From contig PLRS01000114.1 in the NCBI GenBank assembly GCA_003164035.1, positions 1 through 64,000 on the forward strand: a DNA stretch of 64,000 bases. Reading direction: 5' to 3'. Positions 61,569-64,000 of the stretch are shown here, piece by piece; position 1 is the stretch's first letter, and each line of letters begins with the position of its first letter. The DNA is from Bryobacterales bacterium (GTDB taxonomy: Bacteria > Acidobacteriota > Terriglobia > Bryobacterales > Bryobacteraceae). The notes under the pieces are model-generated. The model made no database searches. It was not told the origin of the DNA and worked only from the letters and a program-made list of their open reading frames with translations. Position numbers and translations under genes: made by a program.

Positions 61569-64000
<2,432 letters not shown>

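Overview
The window looks like chromosome of a high-GC acidobacterium, most likely a Bryobacterales / Candidatus Solibacter relative. That placement is inferred from a PadR regulator overlapping a FtsX/MacB-type 'ADOP' permease (11836-14741), a broken gene with the Solibacter-type C-terminal domain TIGR03437 (54480-55463), and many intergenic palindromic repeats. No rRNA is present; there is one tRNA (Val, 31344-31420).

Layout. 1-5 kb: AlkD-like DNA repair protein, a large membrane protein, an ECHDC3-like crotonase and an SDR oxidoreductase. 4.8-10 kb: a Phd/YefM antitoxin with a decayed PIN toxin, an internally deleted HicB, a solitary PstS and a hybrid histidine kinase, closed by a second copy of the hicB 3' end. 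10-15 kb: FAD oxidoreductase, PadR and ADOP. 15-18 kb: murQ, murA, rhodanese. 18.9-25.5 kb: a six-gene reverse-strand operon of ECF sigma factor, FecR-type anti-sigma protein and two ABC-2 transporter pairs. 25.9-28.8 kb: 2-oxoacid:ferredoxin oxidoreductase. 29-33 kb: TatA, a Tat-exported GH127 glycosidase, tRNA-Val and an N-acyl-D-amino acid deacylase. 33.1-34.5 kb: an unrecognised, tightly overlapping three-gene cassette. 34.5-36.6 kb: NarL-type two-component system. 36.8-43.2 kb: RraA-like protein and a tripartite RND efflux system. 43.5-45.8 kb: TldE/PmbA and Mrp. 45.9-47 kb: orphan antitoxin and IS3 remnant. 47.1-51.3 kb: argF, argG, argH, argR with Arg boxes at the promoter. 51.3-54.4 kb: hendecad-repeat coiled-coil protein, S41 protease, MerR regulator. 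54.5-60.3 kb: TIGR03437 pseudogene, intact BrnTA, HypF, MbfA, and HigBA with a deleted toxin. 60.4-64 kb: DUF2235 hydrolase and the C-terminal part of a GMC oxidoreductase running off the window.

Themes. (1) Toxin-antitoxin modules are frequent and mostly broken by internal deletion, with antitoxins retained; only BrnTA looks intact. (2) In two places (hicB, mbfA) the 3' end of a gene recurs as a diverged direct copy on the far side of an inserted segment. (3) At least six copies of one long inverted-repeat family are scattered between genes, one embedded in a MITE-like element with 22-bp terminal repeats, and several clusters of small hairpins lie elsewhere. (4) The best candidates for poorly described systems are the sigma/anti-sigma/double ABC operon, the three-gene cassette at 33.1-34.5 kb, and the RND pump with altered proton-relay residues co-encoded with an RraA-like protein.
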